Shown: positions 1 through 6,702, numbered from the stretch's first letter. The stretch is 15,957 nucleotides of DNA from JAKACU01 sp021821185 (GCA_027343965.1 DAHWJX010000162.1:1-15957), one strand, 5' to 3'. The notes: generated from the letters alone by a model not told the origin. Numbers and translations are program-made.

Positions 1-321
1 TTTACCTTCTGCGCCTATCGCAGAAGGTAAATGACCCTGTGAGAGTATTTTTTTTCCGTGTAAAGTCAAAATATCCACACGCTGATTTTGTGTTAAGTCA
101 GCAATGAGCCATTGCGAACTATCTTGACCTACACCTTCTTGCAAGTGACTTGGATAGGCTTCAGCGACTTGTTTCGCTTGTGTGAGGACAGAGGCTTGTT
201 CTCTGTGCAATAACCAAGTGGCAAGATACGAATAGATAAACAAAGTGAATCCCAATAAGATTAGGGTCATCGCGATCAGCGAAAATAACGATATGCTCGT
301 TTTGAGGGTAGGTTTTCTCAT
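1..321 (-). CDS. Sensor histidine kinase, N-terminal part (cut by window edge)
   Basis: This is the beginning of a membrane sensor kinase, the partner of the response regulator upstream on the same strand. Reading the minus strand from the ATG at 321 gives 107 open codons to the window edge. There is a basic N-terminus (MRKPTLKTS), one hydrophobic membrane segment at about residues 9-35, and then a charged, probably extracytoplasmic region with HREQASVLTQAKQVAEAYP. The ATG shares bases with the TGA of the regulator gene (ATGA), which indicates translational coupling in one operon. The kinase core (HisKA/HATPase) lies outside the window, so the kinase identity rests on the membrane segment plus the neighbour. 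What it senses cannot be told. Confidence 0.8.
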   Translation of the reverse strand, partial: MRKPTLKTSISLFSLIAMTLILLGFTLFIYSYLATWLLHREQASVLTQAKQVAEAYPSHLQEGVGQDSSQWLIADLTQNQRVDILTLHGKKILSQGHLPSAIGAEGK

Positions 322-1001
322 TCGTCCTTTACCATGTAGCCGATGCCGCGTACCGTTTGGATGATGGTATCGTCGCGGTCCAAGTCAACCTTATTTCGCA
401 CATAACGAATATAAACGTCAACTACGTTCGTCTCACCGCGAAAATCATAGCCCCACACATGATGCAGGATCATGTCTCTTGACACCACGTGGTTCTTGTT
501 TTCCAAAAGATACTGCAAGAGGGCAAATTCTTTCGTTGTTAAATGGATTTGGTGATCTTTGCGGACCACTTCTCGTGTACTTAACGTCATACGAAGGTCA
601 TATGCTGACAGCACCATATCCCCCTCATCTTTGTAGGAAGCTCGTCTCATCAACGTGCGAATGCGTGCTAACAGTTCCTCGATAGCAAACGGCTTAACGA
701 CATAATCATCCGCCCCATAGTCAAGTCCTGCGATACGGTCAGGAATGGAGCCGCGTGCCGTGATCATCACGATAGGAACTTGGCTTTCAGCGCGTAGCCT
801 TCGGCATACTTCATAGCCATTCATTCCGGGTAGCATAACGTCCAGTAAGACGATATCAAAGGACTGCGAAAGGGCAGTCTGCAGGGCCTCTCTACCATCA
901 CTTTGGACAATTACGGTATAGCCTTCATGCTCTAATTCCAATTGGACAAAACCAGCGATGTCATCATCATCTTCGACAAGTAAAACATTGCTATGTGTCA
1001 T
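318..1001 (-). CDS. OmpR/PhoB-family response regulator
   Basis: This is a DNA-binding response regulator of 227 residues, the usual length for the OmpR family. The receiver domain covers residues 5-118, with the acidic cluster EDDDD at 10-14, phosphoacceptor Asp54 (in VLLDVMLPGMNG), Thr81 and Lys103 (in VVKPF). A winged-helix DNA-binding domain covers about 130-225, with the typical TTKEFALLQYL and VRGIGYMV motifs. The ATG at 1001 has an AGGA ribosome binding site a few bases upstream. It is co-transcribed with the sensor kinase that follows. It could be an ArlR/YkoG-type regulator, but specificity cannot be read from sequence. An IS607-like remnant ends about 15 bases upstream of the start codon, so the native promoter may have been displaced. 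Confidence 0.93.
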   Translation of the reverse strand: MTHSNVLLVEDDDDIAGFVQLELEHEGYTVIVQSDGREALQTALSQSFDIVLLDVMLPGMNGYEVCRRLRAESQVPIVMITARGSIPDRIAGLDYGADDYVVKPFAIEELLARIRTLMRRASYKDEGDMVLSAYDLRMTLSTREVVRKDHQIHLTTKEFALLQYLLENKNHVVSRDMILHHVWGYDFRGETNVVDVYIRYVRNKVDLDRDDTIIQTVRGIGYMVKDE

Positions 1002-1015
1002 GACTATCCTGGTTC

Positions 1016-1047
1016 GAAAAACCTACTAAAATCTCCAGTAGGCTTTT
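1016..1047 (-). terminator. Rho-independent terminator-like hairpin upstream of the response regulator
   Basis: On the minus strand, CCTACT (1027-1022) and AGTAGG (1042-1037) form a 6-bp stem. A-rich bases before it and T-rich bases after it extend the stem, and a short U tract follows at 1021-1016. It sits between the IS remnant and the regulator's ribosome binding site. It would end transcripts coming from the IS remnant, or it could be the last stem of the element's structured RNA. Confidence 0.55.
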
Positions 1048-1200
1048 CCGACTCTTTCGAGTCCGCGGTCTTGCAGGATTCATCCGCTTGGAGGCTGCTC
1101 TCGCACCACCGAAGATGAGCCGGACCAGAGGACGGAAAAGTTGTCTTATCCTGTGTCTGATTCGTGTTTCCATCTTCCCAGGTGTTACCCGGTCCCGATA
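1016..1200 (-). ncRNA. Candidate omega RNA / structured right end of the IS607 remnant
   Basis: Read on the minus strand, this stretch contains interleaved complementary segments. GGACCGG (1195-1189) pairs with CTGGTCC (1128-1122), with one G-U pair. GAAGATG (1177-1171) pairs exactly with CATCTTC (1117-1111). The order A-B-A'-B' is that of a pseudoknot. Further on are a GACTC-GAAA-GAGTC hairpin with a GNRA loop (1063-1050) and the terminal CCTACT/AGTAGG stem. TnpB-associated omega RNAs are known to lie at the 3' end of tnpB, to contain a pseudoknot, and to end at the transposon boundary, with the guide beyond it. The position just downstream of a tnpB relic fits this. The assignment is inference; no covariance model was run. 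Confidence 0.4.
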
Positions 1201-1362
1201 AGATTTCCCGCCGTGCCTTTCTCCACGTGTACACGGCAGGAGCCTTTCGTTACCCTTGAAGCAGTTCCTTGCGTTGATCCAACCACGAAACCAGGCTACC
1301 CCCTTTCCCCTGCAAGGTTATTTTAATCTGTTTTTCGATACGCCGTCTCGTTGAACGTTTGC

Positions 1363-2070
1363 CTAGCAACCAAGTGCTTCCCCGTGATCCAGCGAAATGT
1401 CCAACCGCCACGCTACCTGATTGACACCCTCTTTGAACTGCAACAGATAGAGTTCGCGGCTTCCGAAAATCACCGGAGGAAACGTGCTTTGCTCTGCATG
1501 TTGTTGATAAAACCCCACCTTGCGTTGCTGCTTCTCCAGTTTGCTTCGGAGTCCCGGCAACTTGCGTGAGGTTGGGTCTTGTCTTGTGATCTTGTGTATC
1601 CTCGCCGCCGTCTTTTTCTCGCGTCGTTGCCAAAGTTGCAAATGCTCTAGGACGAGGACCTTTCGATCCTTATATTCCACCAAGACAACAGATACGTCTC
1701 GCCGTGCGACCATCTGCAAAACCTTTTGTAACCCATGACGGTGTTCATTCAGGCCGCTTGCCGTATCAGAAATCACGGCGAAAATAGGCCAGCCCTGTTG
1801 TGCGGCATAAGCGCTCAATTGACCCGTTTGACGGTCCAAATTTCCTGCGTCTTCTTGCTTCTTCGTGGACACCCTAGCATAAATGGCGCACGTAAAAGAT
1901 GGTGATTCGTCTTTCTCGTGCATAAGTTTTTGTAACCCGGCGACATGGTAGCGATGATGCCCGGTTGGTGTCCGCTCTGGCGTTAATAGGCCGTTCTCTT
2001 CCCATTTCCGCAGGGCGCTGACACCGAGCATCTTCGCGGCCTTTCCGATACTCACATACTTTTCTTCCAT
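1363..2070 (-). pseudogene. IS607 TnpA serine recombinase fused by deletion to a TnpB fragment
   Basis: From the ATG at 2070, residues 1-45 form a MerR-like DNA-binding domain (VSIGKAAKMLGVS, then GLLTPERTPTGHHRY). Residues 61-136 are the catalytic domain of an IS607-type serine recombinase, with the nucleophile Ser68 in YARVSTKKQ and the family signature VEYKDR at 131-136. Intact relatives continue with a segment of the LARFG type; here the frame instead runs into sequence like the N-terminal part of TnpB (coiled charged region, then IFGSRELYLLQF). The join therefore removes the C-terminus of TnpA and the start of TnpB. The helix-turn-helix also seems to lack two or three residues between LGVS and LRKWE. 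The frame stops at 1363. It reads as a dead element; the TnpA part is certain, the TnpB part likely. Confidence 0.75.
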
Positions 2071-2121
2071 CCTTACAGGTAGTACAAGGTTATAATACCT
2101 TATGTTTTTGTGCGCGATAAA

Positions 2122-2149
2122 GGGGTGACGCAATTGGTTGCGCCACCCC
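2122..2149 (-). terminator. Hairpin terminator of the small secreted-protein gene
   Basis: GGGGTG-A-CGCAA, a four-base TTGG loop, and TTGCG-C-CACCCC form an 11-bp stem with a single mismatch. It lies 20 bases beyond the stop of the minus-strand gene at 2169. On the minus strand it is followed by only three T residues (CTTTATC), so termination may be imperfect. Confidence 0.6.
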
Positions 2150-2168
2150 AGAGCATTCAAGCTGCGAT

Positions 2169-2426
2169 TTATTGCGCCACTTTGCTAGATGTGTCAGTCT
2201 CAGCCACAGTGGACGAATCTATGCTACCGTTATTCACTTGGCTGCCAACTTGCTGATCGATGTTCGGACCAACATCTTGCGTTGTTTGCGTGGACTCAAT
2301 TGAACTTGGTCGCGTTGAAACCGGTACTGACTTTACATTCGTTGCAGCGAAGGTGGCGGTTTGTGAAAATAACGCTACACCGCCAACTAAAGCCAAGGAT
2401 GTTGCTGCCATGATAAATTTATTCAA
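2169..2426 (-). CDS. Small secreted Ser/Thr/Gln-rich protein, function unknown
   Basis: This is an 85-residue protein that I do not recognise. The start is set at the TTG at 2426, because an AAAAAGGAGG ribosome binding site sits eight bases before it; the longer frame from 2483 would run through that site. The N-terminus is a clear signal peptide: a short basic start (MNKF), a hydrophobic core (ATSLALVGGVALF), and an AT-F-AA region with likely cleavage near residue 27. The mature part of about 58 residues is rich in Ser, Thr, Gln and Asn, is acidic, and has no cysteine and no evident fold. It probably acts at or outside the cell surface. It has its own terminator and stands alone. Confidence 0.7.
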   Translation of the reverse strand: MNKFIMAATSLALVGGVALFSQTATFAATNVKSVPVSTRPSSIESTQTTQDVGPNIDQQVGSQVNNGSIDSSTVAETDTSSKVAQ

Positions 2427-2609
2427 TGAGAAAACCTCCTTTTTGGTGATGGGACTAGTATAGGGCGACAAAGTTATATCCATCTTGGATAGAGATGATA
2501 AGGCGTATAGAATTTCATGATAATTATCTCAGAGGCCAACTTTGGATAGATAGGGACTGTCGCCGCCACGTCCTAGTAAAACTTTTCATATCCCTGTTGA
2601 GAACGGGGT

Positions 2610-3245
2610 GTGAAAGGTATGGGAAAAAAAGCATTTTCAATTTTGATTAAGGGACATAAGCCTGGGCCTATCGTGATGGTTACAGCGGGGATACATGGAA
2701 CGGAAATTGCGGGAATCTATGCAGCAAAAAAAATGCTTTCGCTACGAGTACAGCGTGGGCGTCTACTTATTATTCCTATCGTTAACGCAAAAGCTTATTT
2801 GCTAAGAACTAGAGGGATTCCGGATGTAAATCGCCAATTCCCTCGTTTCCGAGGAGATCATTGCAAAACACCCCTCGCTCAACGTGTATTTGAACTCGCT
2901 AAAACTCATCGCCCAACGTGGTGCATTGATCTTCATGAAGCAACTGGATTTGCAAGTAAGGATCCAGCAGCGCTGGGCCAATCGATTCGTGTGTATCCAA
3001 ACGCAAAAACACAAAGTGTGGTTCAAACGGTAGTATCTCGTATGAATATAGATATTTCTACACATGATCATCACTTTGTTACCCGATCATGTGTACTTCC
3101 TGGATCCTTTCGGACAGCTTGTGCTGTAGTTCTTGGAGCCCACAGCGTGACTACGGAGACGTCCATGCAGTTATCGTTGCAAAGAAGGATTCAATATCAG
3201 TTTTTGATGGTAGAGAACATTATAAAGGAGCTTAAAATGATATAA
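2610..3245 (+). CDS. Succinylglutamate desuccinylase/aspartoacylase-family zinc hydrolase
   Basis: This is a compact metallo-amidohydrolase of 211 residues (carboxypeptidase M14-like fold, AstE/AspA family). Members remove an acyl or peptide group through one zinc ion. The zinc ligands are visible: His29 and Glu32 in GIHGTE, and His109 in DLHEATGF. The substrate-binding Asn-Arg appears in DVNRQFP (74-75), and the likely catalytic Glu183 lies in TTETS. The length is near the short end for the family, so the C-terminal subdomain is reduced or missing. The start is uncertain: GTG at 2610 or ATG at 2619, neither with a well-spaced ribosome binding site. The physiological substrate cannot be told. 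It has no obvious operon partner, and no terminator follows. Confidence 0.75.
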   Translation: MKGMGKKAFSILIKGHKPGPIVMVTAGIHGTEIAGIYAAKKMLSLRVQRGRLLIIPIVNAKAYLLRTRGIPDVNRQFPRFRGDHCKTPLAQRVFELAKTHRPTWCIDLHEATGFASKDPAALGQSIRVYPNAKTQSVVQTVVSRMNIDISTHDHHFVTRSCVLPGSFRTACAVVLGAHSVTTETSMQLSLQRRIQYQFLMVENIIKELKMI

Positions 3246-3576
3246 GTCGCTAACACCAAGGTTGATCGTGATGACTTGACCCGGGTTTAGATCAACATAC
3301 CTTGTGAGCATGGTGGCGTACCCGTTTCGGTTGAGCATGCGAGAAGTGGTTAGCAGTCTCACCAGCTGTTTTTGGTTCTTCTTTAAAGTTAGCGATATAG
3401 ATAAAAATAAAATAGAGAAAACCTGCAGTTCGTTAAGAATTTCTTATGTGGATCAAATGTCCGTATCTATCTACAGACAGAGATGCGCCTCCGTATAAAT
3501 CCACTTGCAGGTTGACGAAGCCATCTGCCATGCGTAGTACACTGGACCTACCAAGAAACACAAAGGAGAGGTTCCC
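3246..3576. other. Gene-free stretch with nested inverted repeats
   Basis: I see no convincing gene here. An inverted repeat GTTGATC/GATCAAC lies at about 3262-3297. A larger nested set lies at 3420-3513: an outer 8-bp pair AACCTGCA (3420-3427) and TGCAGGTT (3506-3513), an inner 6-bp pair GTGGAT (3448-3453) and ATCCAC (3499-3504), and a small TAAGAA/TTCTTA palindrome between the left arms. This could be a structured leader for the gene that starts at 3577, or a small mobile-element relic. Confidence 0.4.
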
Positions 3577-4078
3577 GTGCTGACGCACACCTTAACCATG
3601 GTTGTACTTATCGGTCTCGTTCTCATTTGGGCCATCGCTCGTTAGGTACTACCCCGAAGAGTGAGCCGTTTTCCTTTTATTATTCTTCCTCTACTTGGTA
3701 TTTTTGAGGCTGTGAAATCACTACCTCAGTCGACAATTCTTGTAAATCAGTTATTAGAGGCAACTGTGGCACTGTCCATCTCTATGGTGATTGGCTTCTT
3801 GCAGGCCCAAGTCACTAGTGTCTACACAGAGTCTGATGGTCTAGTTTACATGCGGGGTGGTTGGATTTACCTCATGCTCTGGATTGTCCTGTTTGCTAGC
3901 CGCATCGTCACAGATATCGTCTTTGGGAATTTGGGAAACTCTTTTTCCAGTGTCACTTGGATTATCTGGACTGAATTGGCCGCTGTCTGGGGCACCAAAT
4001 CGCTTTTTAAAACTGAGCATAGGTCTGACAGCTGCAGTGGTGATCGTCGCCGTCGCCGGTGGTAGCTATCCAGGAAAC
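3577..4078 (+). pseudogene. Multi-spanning membrane protein (DUF1453/CcdC-like), broken by an amber stop and a frameshift
   Basis: The original gene most likely began at the GTG at 3577, which has an AAAGGAGAGG ribosome binding site. It reads MLTHTLTMVVLIGLVLIWAI, one membrane helix, and then meets TAG at 3643-3645. The same frame reopens directly behind it and encodes further membrane segments (RFPFIILPLLGIFEAV, GGWIYLMLWIVLFASRIVTD). Near 4003-4012, in a run of T and A bases, the meaningful frame shifts by one, so that LAAVWGTKSLF continues as KLSIGLTAAVVIVAV. The small-membrane-protein-before-a-NarL-type-pair layout suggests a former accessory gene of a two-component operon. The family name is a guess from the hydrophobic pattern; that the gene is broken is clear. 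Confidence 0.65.
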
Positions 4079-4366
4079 TTGTGGAGTGGTATTGCACAAA
4101 TAGTCCTCTATCGGGTGCTACAAGAAACACTAGCCAACGCTGTGCGGCACTTTATCGCAACCCACATTGATGTGCGTCTTGAAGAGAACAATCGGCAGGT
4201 GAAAATGACCGTGGTGGATAATGGGTCGACAGCACCCCAAGCGCAGCTTCAACCTGGCTTTGGGTTACGTAACATGAAGGCAAGATGCGAAGAAATTGGC
4301 GGGAGTTGTGTCTGGGAGGTACGTCAGGACACTGGCGTTAACGTGAAGGGATCAAATACATCTTGA
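4079..4366 (+). pseudogene. NarL-type sensor kinase, C-terminal ATPase fragment only
   Basis: This is a remnant of the ATP-binding domain of a NarL/DesK-type histidine kinase. The N-box survives in RVLQETLANAVRH, followed by IDVRLEENNRQVKMTVVDNG (G1 box) and GFGLRNMKARCEEIGGS (G2 region and following helix). The dimerisation domain with the phosphorylated histidine and the sensor region are absent: the frame passes straight from membrane-protein sequence into the N-box, so a deletion removed most of the gene. After DTGVNV the frame runs out into unrelated residues where a second deletion joins it to the next gene. It should be non-functional. Confidence 0.75.
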
Positions 4367-4947
4367 ATGTTCAGGAGGGCATTGCAGCCACACAGCCGGA
4401 TGTTGTCTTGATGGATATTCGCATGCCTGGTCTGGACGGCATCATAGCGACGCAAGAAGCGCTTGTACACAATCCTAATTTGAAAATTGTGGAGCTGACA
4501 ACCTTCAATCAGCTCGATCACGTGGTTAACGCGATTCGTGCTGGAGCTGTTGGATTTCTTCTAAAAGATGCGGAAGCGACCGAGATCGTTGAAGGCGTAC
4601 GTGCAGCTAGCCGGGGCGAAGCTTTTTTTCGTACAGAGCACGCAGGATTGGCGATGATCACAGCAGTGAAACCTATGCCGTCGTTGGAGAGGGAAGAGGC
4701 CCTGGCCGCTGCAACCATGAATGGCAATGGTGGTGCTTCATAAGATTACGTCCAAAGTATGACGGAACGGGAATTGGATGTTCTTCAGGAAATGGCTTAT
4801 GGTCGGCGTAACAGTGAAATTGCCCGGAACCTGCAGGTATCAGAAGGTACTGTAAAAACACACATCCATCATATTTTTGATAAATTGGGTGTGGACGACC
4901 GGACTCAGGCTGTCATTCTTGCATTGCGACAGGGTATAGTGAAATAG
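4342..4947 (+). pseudogene. NarL/LuxR-type response regulator, N-terminally deleted and split by an ochre stop
   Basis: The sequence encodes most of a NarL-family regulator. In frame before the first possible start, REGIKYIL resembles the first receiver helix; it is followed at once by NVQEGIAATQPDVVLMDIR, so the acidic Asp pair and roughly 20 residues after the helix are missing. The phosphoacceptor Asp (LMDIRMPGLDG) and the conserved Lys (FLLKDA) remain. TAA at 4741-4743 interrupts the linker; the same frame continues as MTERELDVLQEMAYG and VSEGTVKTHIHHIFDKLGV, a complete LuxR-type helix-turn-helix ending at 4947. A free HTH fragment from 4759 could in theory be made, but no good ribosome binding site precedes it. 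Confidence 0.8.
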
Positions 4948-4952
4948 TCACA

Positions 4953-5246
4953 GTGCCCACTTTTATAAACATGGAATACACGGTGCAAAAGAGTGATGAG
5001 GAAAAGTTCGTAGATTTTAAGCAACAGATGATTGATAAAGCTTTTAAAACTTGCGTTCCCGCCAGTGACATTGCTCAAATGTATGTTGACGATGAACGGT
5101 TTAGAGCGTTCTATGACGCTGACCAACCAGACAATGCAGAATTTTTGGATGAAGTCATAGCGGACGCGCTCTCACAGGCATTTACGAGTCGCTCCATGAA
5201 TATTTCAGGTCAATTTTATGCAGTTGAGAAATTGGTTAAAATTTAA
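4953..5246 (+). pseudogene. TipAS-like C-terminal fragment
   Basis: This is a frame of up to 97 residues whose middle part (IAQMYVDDERFRAFYD, then AEFLDEVIADAL) resembles the end of the TipAS domain. That is the all-helical ligand-binding domain found behind MerR-type DNA-binding domains and also alone. TipAS is normally about 120-140 residues; the first helices are not seen here, and no MerR part precedes it. None of the possible starts (GTG 4953, ATG 4971, GTG 4983) has a ribosome binding site, which together with the decayed neighbours suggests a relic. It could still be a short expressed protein of unknown function. Confidence 0.4.
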
Positions 5247-5354
5247 TATAATAACAATATATGAAATAAAGAAATTCGCCCTTTAGCCTCTATTTTTCAG
5301 CTTTTGCGGTACGGTCGGTCGTGACCTTTTATTTGCAGATTAGGAGTGTTCAAG

Positions 5355-6437
5355 TTGCCGATTGAAAAATCTGTTAGCTTAAACGAGGATGATTTTTCGG
5401 GGCTTTTCGGAGATTCGTGTGCAGGGACGTTGACACTTGTAACTGACGCAAGAGGGAATATCGTCATGGCCAATGATCGAGTGTGTGAAGTTTTTCAGTA
5501 TACACATAGTGAATTGTTGGACCTGAATCTTAGCTTAATCCTTCGTACGTCGGAAAGCGATACATTAGTTCGCAGTGCAATTTGTAGCGGAAGAGTGTGG
5601 CATGGCGAGGTTTTGTGCTTTTCTCGTAATGAAAGCGTTATTTGGTTGCTTGCTACAATTATTCCGCGCTTCAATGATAAAATGAAGTGTGTGAGTCATT
5701 ATTTAGTCACAGCAACAGACATTACTCATTATAAACAAACATACCAAGGGGTGACGGCATCCAATCAAGTTGACATTGTAAGGCAATGGGTTGCAGGAAT
5801 TGCGCATGAGATTAGAAATCCGTTGACTGCAATTCGAGGTTTTCTGCAATTGATGCAGATCAAACAGGATGAAGGATCGCGATTTTTGAATATAGTTCTG
5901 TCGGAAGTCGATCGAATAGCCAGCATTTTAACGGAGATACTATCAGTAGGAAAATTTCAAACGGGTGATGGTTCTACTGCAGATATCCAATATGTACTTG
6001 CAGCCATTACACCGCTATTATCAGCGCAAGTAGCATTACATAACATAAACCTGACAATACATGTTGAGGCATTTGCCTCGAATGTGATGTGTTCCGAATC
6101 AGAGATAAAGCAAATCATACTTAATATTGTAAATAATGCTATTGAAGCTATGCCGCATGGTGGGGTGTTGGATATTTCAATTGAAAAATGCGGCGCTGAA
6201 AATATTATTCTTCGTTGTTTGGACAACGGCATGGGTATGCAACAAGAGTTGCTCTCGAAAATAGCCAGTCCCTTTTTCACTACAAAAGAGGAGGGTACTG
6301 GCTTAGGATTATCGATTTGTAAATCGATTTTGGCCTCCCGTGGTGGCCATCTCAACATTCAAAGCATGGAAGGAATCGGAACGACGGTTGAAGTAGTATT
6401 TTGCGCAGTACCTAAAGATTTCTCAGCCGGATCATGA
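5355..6437 (+). CDS. Soluble PAS-domain histidine kinase, sporulation-kinase type
   Basis: This is a 360-residue cytosolic sensor kinase with no membrane segment. The start is the TTG at 5355, eight bases after AGGAG; a GTG at 5346 would overlap that site. A PAS domain covers about residues 20-130. HisKA follows, with phosphorylated His151 in GIAHEIRNPLTAIRGF, the form typical of Bacillus Kin proteins. The ATPase domain has its N-box around 257-265 (LNIVNNAIEAM), G1 around 290 (DNGMGM), the F-box (SPFFTTKEE) and G2 at 314-319 (GTGLGL). All catalytic motifs are intact. No response regulator is beside it, so it is an orphan. Feeding a Spo0F/Spo0A phosphorelay is the family-based guess; the PAS ligand is unknown. 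Confidence 0.88.
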   Translation: MPIEKSVSLNEDDFSGLFGDSCAGTLTLVTDARGNIVMANDRVCEVFQYTHSELLDLNLSLILRTSESDTLVRSAICSGRVWHGEVLCFSRNESVIWLLATIIPRFNDKMKCVSHYLVTATDITHYKQTYQGVTASNQVDIVRQWVAGIAHEIRNPLTAIRGFLQLMQIKQDEGSRFLNIVLSEVDRIASILTEILSVGKFQTGDGSTADIQYVLAAITPLLSAQVALHNINLTIHVEAFASNVMCSESEIKQIILNIVNNAIEAMPHGGVLDISIEKCGAENIILRCLDNGMGMQQELLSKIASPFFTTKEEGTGLGLSICKSILASRGGHLNIQSMEGIGTTVEVVFCAVPKDFSAGS

Positions 6438-6598
6438 AAATCGCATCACACTTTTACCTCCATACGCCGATCGTGCTGGGAAAGATTTGCGTATTGCGCT
6501 TTGATACGAAAAAGATGCTGCCGTTTATCATGGCAGTGGTGTTATCCAGGAAATTCACGGGAATTTTGCGTGATAATATATTGATGAACATCAGCTAA
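6434..6598 (+). CDS. Possible 54-residue basic protein coupled to the histidine kinase
   Basis: An ATG at 6434 overlaps the TGA of the kinase gene (ATGA) and opens a 54-codon frame (starts MKIASHFYLHTPIVLGK) ending in TAA at 6596-6598. The product is basic, with a mildly hydrophobic middle (MLPFIMAVVLS) and no family that I recognise. The stop/start overlap is the only positive evidence; the ribosome binding site is weak and codon bias was not tested. It may be a small coupled protein, the remnant of a larger gene, or chance. Confidence 0.3.
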   Translation: MKIASHFYLHTPIVLGKICVLRFDTKKMLPFIMAVVLSRKFTGILRDNILMNIS

Positions 6599-6609
6599 GT
6601 AATTAACAG

Positions 6610-6639
6610 TTGACACAGCGGCCATGTGAAAGGTATAGT
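6610..6639 (+). promoter_or_regulatory. Sigma-A-type promoter of the LacI-family regulator gene
   Basis: TTGACA at 6610-6615 matches the -35 consensus exactly. TATAGT at 6634-6639 is the -10 box, with an 18-bp spacer. The predicted transcription start, near 6646, falls inside the first operator-like palindrome, which implies autorepression. Confidence 0.75.
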
Positions 6640-6644
6640 CTATA

Positions 6645-6672
6645 TGGGAACGGTTTCAGGTAACGGTTCCAT
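6645..6672 (+). promoter_or_regulatory. Tandem LacI-family operator-like sites (autoregulation)
   Basis: Two copies of an 11-bp near-palindrome, GGAACGGTTTC (6647-6657) and GTAACGGTTCC (6660-6670), lie just after the -10 box and 13 bp apart centre to centre. The same sequence in perfect form recurs before the operon at 7820-7830. The match among the three sites is direct evidence; binding by the adjacent regulator is inferred. Confidence 0.65.
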
Positions 6673-6702
6673 CGATAAACTAAGTACTGCGAGGGATCGG
6701 CA

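Larger units (their letters stand above)
1016..2110 (-). mobile_element. Degraded IS607-family insertion sequence
   Basis: This span is the remains of an IS607-type element: a tnpA with a MerR-like helix-turn-helix and serine recombinase domain, directly joined to tnpB-like sequence, and then a structured non-coding end. The outer boundaries are estimates. The distal end is placed at the last hairpin near 1016. The proximal end lies between the tnpA start (2070) and the terminator hairpin of the neighbouring gene (2122). A short inverted repeat, AAGGT/ACCTT, flanks TATAAT at about 2087-2102, upstream of tnpA. Much of both genes is missing, so the element should not move by itself. Between 1048 and 1362 I find no convincing tnpB reading frame. 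Confidence 0.6.

Noticed and set aside
1016..1200. A riboswitch (cobalamin-like) or group II intron end upstream of the response regulator.
   Set aside because: The conserved core sequences of those RNAs are not visible, and the position at the end of an IS607 remnant favours an omega-RNA-type explanation.
1004..1360. Open frames of 60-76 codons, and the lower part of a 127-codon frame, on the minus strand next to the response regulator.
   Set aside because: None shows TnpB catalytic or zinc-finger motifs. The stretch is better explained as structured RNA and decayed IS sequence.
3171..3362. A 63-codon minus-strand frame with protein-like composition after the hydrolase gene.
   Set aside because: It overlaps the end of the hydrolase gene, has no ribosome binding site and matches no family that I recognise; a transposase relic was considered but not supported.
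3577..3645. A free-standing 22-residue membrane microprotein with a strong ribosome binding site.
   Set aside because: The same reading frame continues after the TAG into the membrane-protein relic, so it is better explained as the start of that gene cut by a nonsense mutation.
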